Assembly: GCA_046582185.1 (NCBI GenBank)
Contig: JAYGEX010000043.1
Location: 1 to 64,000, forward strand
DNA: 64,000 nt
Reading direction: 5' to 3'
Origin: GCA-002726655 sp046582185
Lineage (GTDB): Bacteria; Pseudomonadota; Gammaproteobacteria; Pseudomonadales; Azotimanducaceae
This document shows positions 63,068-64,000 of the stretch, in pieces. The notes beneath the pieces were generated by a model. It was not told the DNA's origin. It worked only from the letters and a program-made list of their open reading frames with translations, and did not search any database. The position numbers and the translations under genes are program-made. Within the stretch, counting starts at the first letter, position 1. Every line of letters starts with the position of its first letter.

Positions 63068-63779
63068 TTTCGACAAGCTACGCTTGCAAGACCAGGACAG
63101 AATTCTTGATCTTGGCTGCGGAGAAGGTCGCCACGCAATCACTGCTTATATGTTAAAGAACGTCGAGTCTGTCGGCATCGACCTCTCGCACCATGATTTG
63201 CAAACCACCCAGGAGCGATTTGGCGAATTTTATGATCCGGACGCGGCGGATAAAAGCCTCGTTATATCAGTCGCCAATGGATACCATCTGCCTTTCGCCG
63301 ATAACACCTTCGACAAGGTTATCTGTTCGGAGGTGCTGGAGCATATCCCTGACTATCGCGCAGTACTCGCTGAGATTGAACGAGTATTAAAGCCGGGCGG
63401 GATATTTGGCGTGAGTGTACCGCGCTTCTTTCCCGAATGGGTATGCTGGAAAATTAGCGATGCCTATCACGCAATGGAGGGAGGCCACATTCGCATTTTT
63501 AGAGCGGACCATCTCAAGCGGGATATAGAATCGGGTAGCTTCATTCACTACGACAAACATCACGCTCATTCACTTCATGTTCCTTACTGGTGGCTTAAGT
63601 GTATCTTTTGGCGTGAAGAAGGCGAGGAAGAAGCATCAATAATCAAAAATTATCATAAATTCCTGGTCTGGGATCTGATGAAACAACCCCGGTTAACCTA
63701 CTGGCTCGACAAAATTCTCAATCCGTTTATCGGCAAGAGTGTGGTCATGTATTTTGTTAAAAATGCGCAACAATCGTAA
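63048..63779 (+). CDS. SAM-dependent methyltransferase
   Basis: A 243-residue class I methyltransferase. Motif I: 'ILDLGCGEGRHAITAY'; 'VGIDLSHHDLQTT'; 'LPFADNTFDKVICSEVLEHIPDYRAVLAEIERVLKPGG' (motifs II-III, parts cited). A Met11-type substrate domain follows. ATG 63048 lies 20 bp inside the glycosyltransferase gene, so translation is coupled and both probably act on the same glycan or lipid. The substrate is unknown. Confidence 0.9.
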   Translation: MSLQTINFDKLRLQDQDRILDLGCGEGRHAITAYMLKNVESVGIDLSHHDLQTTQERFGEFYDPDAADKSLVISVANGYHLPFADNTFDKVICSEVLEHIPDYRAVLAEIERVLKPGGIFGVSVPRFFPEWVCWKISDAYHAMEGGHIRIFRADHLKRDIESGSFIHYDKHHAHSLHVPYWWLKCIFWREEGEEEASIIKNYHKFLVWDLMKQPRLTYWLDKILNPFIGKSVVMYFVKNAQQS

Positions 63780-63789
63780 GGGATAAGCT

Positions 63790-64000
63790 GTGACAAAAGT
63801 TTATGTATCAATGGGGTTCTTCCCCGAAGACTATTTTCGGGACACTGTCGACTACATTATACGAACCCAACAAAGCGATGGCGCAATTCCCTGGTTTGAA
63901 GACGGTTTTATGGATCCCTGGGATCACGTAGAAGCAGCGATGGGTCTAACCATTGGCGGGCGCTATGATGAAGCCCAGCAAGCATATTACTGGTTAAAAA
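63790..64000 (+). CDS. Alpha/alpha-barrel (prenyltransferase- or glycosidase-like) protein, partial
   Basis: Runs off the window after 70 codons. It starts at GTG 63790, 10 bp after the methyltransferase stop. The visible part, 'DYIIRTQQSDGAIPWFEDG', 'DPWDHVEAAMGLTIGGRYDEA' and 'QQAYYWLK', has the QxSDGxIPW...DPWxHxEAAMGL pattern of alpha/alpha-toroid proteins seen next to glycosyltransferase and methyltransferase genes. Whether it is a prenyltransferase-like or glycoside-hydrolase-like enzyme cannot be told from this part. Confidence 0.7.
   Translation, partial: MTKVYVSMGFFPEDYFRDTVDYIIRTQQSDGAIPWFEDGFMDPWDHVEAAMGLTIGGRYDEAQQAYYWLK

Noticed and set aside
1..64000. CRISPR arrays, prophage, tRNA or rRNA genes
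   Set aside because: I looked for regularly spaced repeats, phage structural genes and cloverleaf or rRNA cores and saw none; the only rRNA-like sequence is the 14-nt tail complement at 53929.

Overview
The window reads as a chromosomal segment of a heterotrophic, probably marine gammaproteobacterium. The best pointers are a complete 13-gene NADH dehydrogenase I operon with nuoC and nuoD fused into one gene (as in E. coli and many gammaproteobacteria), an E. coli-like SerA with a C-terminal ACT domain, a MetR regulator, a YghU-type glutathione transferase, a CYP153-like P450 and TRAP transport genes. This assignment is inferred from family resemblance; no rRNA or tRNA gene was seen that could settle it.

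Positions 1 to about 18,500 form an accessory, rearranged region. Intact genes for detoxification or catabolism (TetR regulator, two GST-family proteins, a DUF3604 lipoprotein, a tandem 2-hydroxychromene-2-carboxylate isomerase-like protein, a sulfatase, a GPH-type transporter, a MaoC-like protein, DUF1993) lie among many broken pieces: an internally deleted IS21 element, a tyrosine recombinase scrap, the N-terminus of a flavoprotein monooxygenase, the N-terminus of a GST, the C-terminus of a DUF3604 gene, half a GPH transporter and a transposase scrap. Two duplications have shaped the region. One copied the tetR promoter/operator to a site upstream of the DUF3604 gene. The other is a direct repeat of about 350 bp that joined the start of the isomerase gene to an unrelated secreted-protein gene.

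Positions 18,500-25,500 hold a PPOX-type flavin protein, an ABC-2 export system of three genes, a DUF2237 protein, an SDR-fold protein carrying both diagnostic motifs of halohydrin dehalogenases, a decayed methyltransferase and a CYP153-like P450.

Positions 25,970-40,720 are the nuoABCDEFGHIJKLMN operon, tightly packed with stop/start overlaps at many junctions. It encodes the whole proton-pumping complex I. A CBS-domain protein and a sulfotransferase follow.

Positions 42,200-64,000 are mostly ordinary chromosome: an ammonium transporter with a sigma-54 promoter and a terminator, an SDR, a TRAP transporter operon (P-Q-M) followed by a kinase-like gene, an alpha/beta hydrolase, a TauD-type dioxygenase, a glyoxalase-like protein, a doubly broken membrane-protein gene, a PdxH-like protein, a structured probable small RNA carrying a 14-nt complement of the 16S rRNA tail, metR, a PhyH-type dioxygenase, an exported isoaspartyl methyltransferase, a helical-repeat protein, serA, an HD phosphohydrolase, and the start of a glycan-type cluster (GT4 glycosyltransferase, methyltransferase, and a helical protein that runs off the window).
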